A DNA stretch of 64,000 bases from Arthrobacter alpinus (GTDB lineage Bacteria; Actinomycetota; Actinomycetes; Actinomycetales; Micrococcaceae): contig NZ_CP013200.1 of the NCBI RefSeq assembly GCF_001445575.1, positions 1,488,001-1,552,000 on the forward strand, in the 5' to 3' direction. Each line of letters starts with the position of its first letter. Position 1 is the first letter of the stretch. A program made the translations under genes and the position numbers. Below are positions 62,646 to 64,000 of the stretch, piece after piece. Below the pieces are notes generated by a model. It saw nothing but the letters and a program-made list of their open reading frames with translations. It searched no databases and was not told the DNA's origin.

Positions 62646-62684
62646 GCGAACGGAGCGCCACTCATGGAGTGGCGCTCCGTTCGC
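62646..62684. terminator. Perfect 18-bp hairpin between htrA and the FtsX-like gene
   Basis: Positions 62646-62663 pair exactly with 62667-62684, with an ATG loop. The arms are GCGAACGGAGCGCCACTC and its complement. It separates two convergent genes; no T-run. Confidence 0.8.
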
Positions 62685-62720
62685 GCTTAACGGTGCGCAG
62701 CTCTGGTGTGGCTCCGGCCC

Positions 62721-64000
62721 CTAGTGTGCCAGCACGGAGTCCAGAACAGGTTTAGATGCCGCCAGCCCCAGCCACACCAAGGAGATGCCACCGGCCAGCA
62801 CGCCGACAATGACCAGCAACGACAGCGGCGCAAAAATCATGGCGGCCCCCGTTAGCGGAAACAGCAGAATGGCAGCCACGGCGGCCGAGCCAATCGTCAC
62901 AATGCGCACTGGCGACATCACGGCGCGCTGGCGGGCGGCCTCCATGACGGAACGGGGCATGCCGAGCCGGTCCAGGCTCACGTACAGCCCGCCCCGGTCC
63001 AAGATGGCGGCCGCCTGATTCACACCGGCACTGGAAGCCACCAACAGGAACGAGGCCACCACCGTAATCAGTACCCCAGTGCGCATATCGGTGGCGAGGT
63101 TGATGTCCGCGACGTTGCCGTCGGCAGGGGCGGTGGCATCCAGGAGCGCCAGTCCGGTCCCGGCAATGACCGCAATAAAGCTGGTCATGGACAGCGAGCT
63201 GACCTGCCGCCAGGCAGCCTTAGGTGATTCCAGAATGGTCCGGGCGGCCAGCAGCCGGTCCGGCGTTTGCGCCCTGCGCAGCCCTCGCCCGGCAAGTCGC
63301 TTCAGCACAAACGGCCCCACCAGGTTCAGCAGGGCCATCCCGCCGGCAAAACTGCCGCACAGGATGAGGATCATGACGGCCACGGAACCGCTGGCCGTCA
63401 GATTGGCCATCAGTACATAAAGTACGACGGCGGCACCGGCCCCGAGCGCGAATCTCGCCCAGTGCACCGTGGGTGCTTTGGCTCTGGTGCGCACCCCCAG
63501 CGGGGAGAGCACAACTTGGCGCAAACCGATTGCGGCACTGATGGCCGCAAGGATCATGAGGGCCGCTGCCGTGGCTAGTACCAGCAGGGGATTGAGCCAC
63601 AGCGCCGCCAATCCCAAGGCCTTTCCTTGGAACGGGATCAGGGCAACAGCCGGCAGTGCCACCGCGTACAGCGCCACGCCGGCACAAATGCCCACGGCGG
63701 CCACGACGGTGGATTCCACAACTGTCATGGCGCCCACCAGCGCCGGGGTGCCACCGAGCAGCCGCAGCGTGGACAGCCGCTCATCACGGCGGCGTGCCGA
63801 CAGGCGTGCCGCCGACCCGCCCAGGGTCAGCAGGGGCAGGACCATCAGGGCCAAGGCCACTCCGGCCAGCATCTGGTAGGTTCCGGCCAGGTCGGGGTTT
63901 GCATCGATGACAGGTGTGGTGAAAAAGCTCATGGCACCGGCCAGCACTATGAGCGACAGCGCCGTGACCAGCGCAAACGCCACCACGGGCAGCGCCACCA
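62721..64000 (-). CDS. FtsX-like ABC transporter permease (partial, N-terminus outside)
   Basis: At least 425 residues of a permease of the FtsX/MacB type. The frame is open to the right edge of the window, so the start lies outside. Hydrophobic segments are numerous (more than eight), with the FtsX-type loop DERLSTLRLLGGTPALVGAM and then helices. The C-terminal end TSFIAVIAGTGLALLD and RLGMPRSVMEAARQRAVMSP belong to the second repeat of such permeases. It probably works with an ATPase encoded nearby outside the window; substrate unknown. Confidence 0.85.
   Translation of the reverse strand, partial: VALPVVAFALVTALSLIVLAGAMSFFTTPVIDANPDLAGTYQMLAGVALALMVLPLLTLGGSAARLSARRRDERLSTLRLLGGTPALVGAMTVVESTVVAAVGICAGVALYAVALPAVALIPFQGKALGLAALWLNPLLVLATAAALMILAAISAAIGLRQVVLSPLGVRTRAKAPTVHWARFALGAGAAVVLYVLMANLTASGSVAVMILILCGSFAGGMALLNLVGPFVLKRLAGRGLRRAQTPDRLLAARTILESPKAAWRQVSSLSMTSFIAVIAGTGLALLDATAPADGNVADINLATDMRTGVLITVVASFLLVASSAGVNQAAAILDRGGLYVSLDRLGMPRSVMEAARQRAVMSPVRIVTIGSAAVAAILLFPLTGAAMIFAPLSLLVIVGVLAGGISLVWLGLAASKPVLDSVLAH

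Overview
The window reads as chromosomal DNA of a high-GC actinobacterium, most likely Arthrobacter or a close relative in the Micrococcaceae. That assignment is inferred from gene order, codon use and family composition, with no database search. No phage, insertion sequence, CRISPR array or rRNA operon was seen. Almost all the DNA is coding, with many 4-base ATGA/GTGA overlaps.

Layout. 1-2.8 kb: the end of a MOSC-domain gene and a polar amino-acid ABC importer. 3.1-24.3 kb: a genome-maintenance and proteostasis block, namely a DEDDh exonuclease, an alkyltransferase-like protein, the AdnA/AdnB helicase-nuclease, a degenerate phosphotransferase, NudC, UvrD2, an E1/ThiF-like protein, a YgjP-type metallopeptidase, a DUF2342 protein, a PDZ-Lon-like protease and a UPF0182 membrane protein. 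This order matches what I recall of the mycobacterial Rv3193c-Rv3204 region. 24.5-31.6 kb: an initiator tRNA, an SLC13-type transporter, a SHOCT membrane protein, leucyl aminopeptidase, cardiolipin synthase and an AI-2E family permease.

31.8-49.6 kb is a catabolic island for acyl-CoA compounds. It holds a TetR regulator with an enoyl-CoA hydratase, a divergent beta-oxidation operon (thiolase, FadB-type fusion, dienoyl-CoA isomerase-like protein, acyl-CoA ligase, alpha-methylacyl-CoA racemase-like protein, MBL hydrolase), a MarR regulator, ETF beta/alpha, a cytochrome b-type membrane protein, and a valine-degradation operon. The first gene of the valine operon, an isobutyryl-CoA-type dehydrogenase, carries a one-base frameshift. 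ETF would take electrons from the acyl-CoA dehydrogenase.

49.8-64 kb holds a second identical initiator tRNA, a molybdate importer with an HTH-TOBE protein (modC-modB-modA), an epimerase/aldo-keto reductase/XRE regulator operon, another aldo-keto reductase, PspA, a TPM-domain protein with a glycine-rich tail, a membrane-anchored HtrA protease and the end of an FtsX-like permease.

The most unusual non-coding feature is a family of tandem repeats with an exact 32-bp period at four intergenic loci between 30 and 42 kb. One locus carries the repeats in both orientations.
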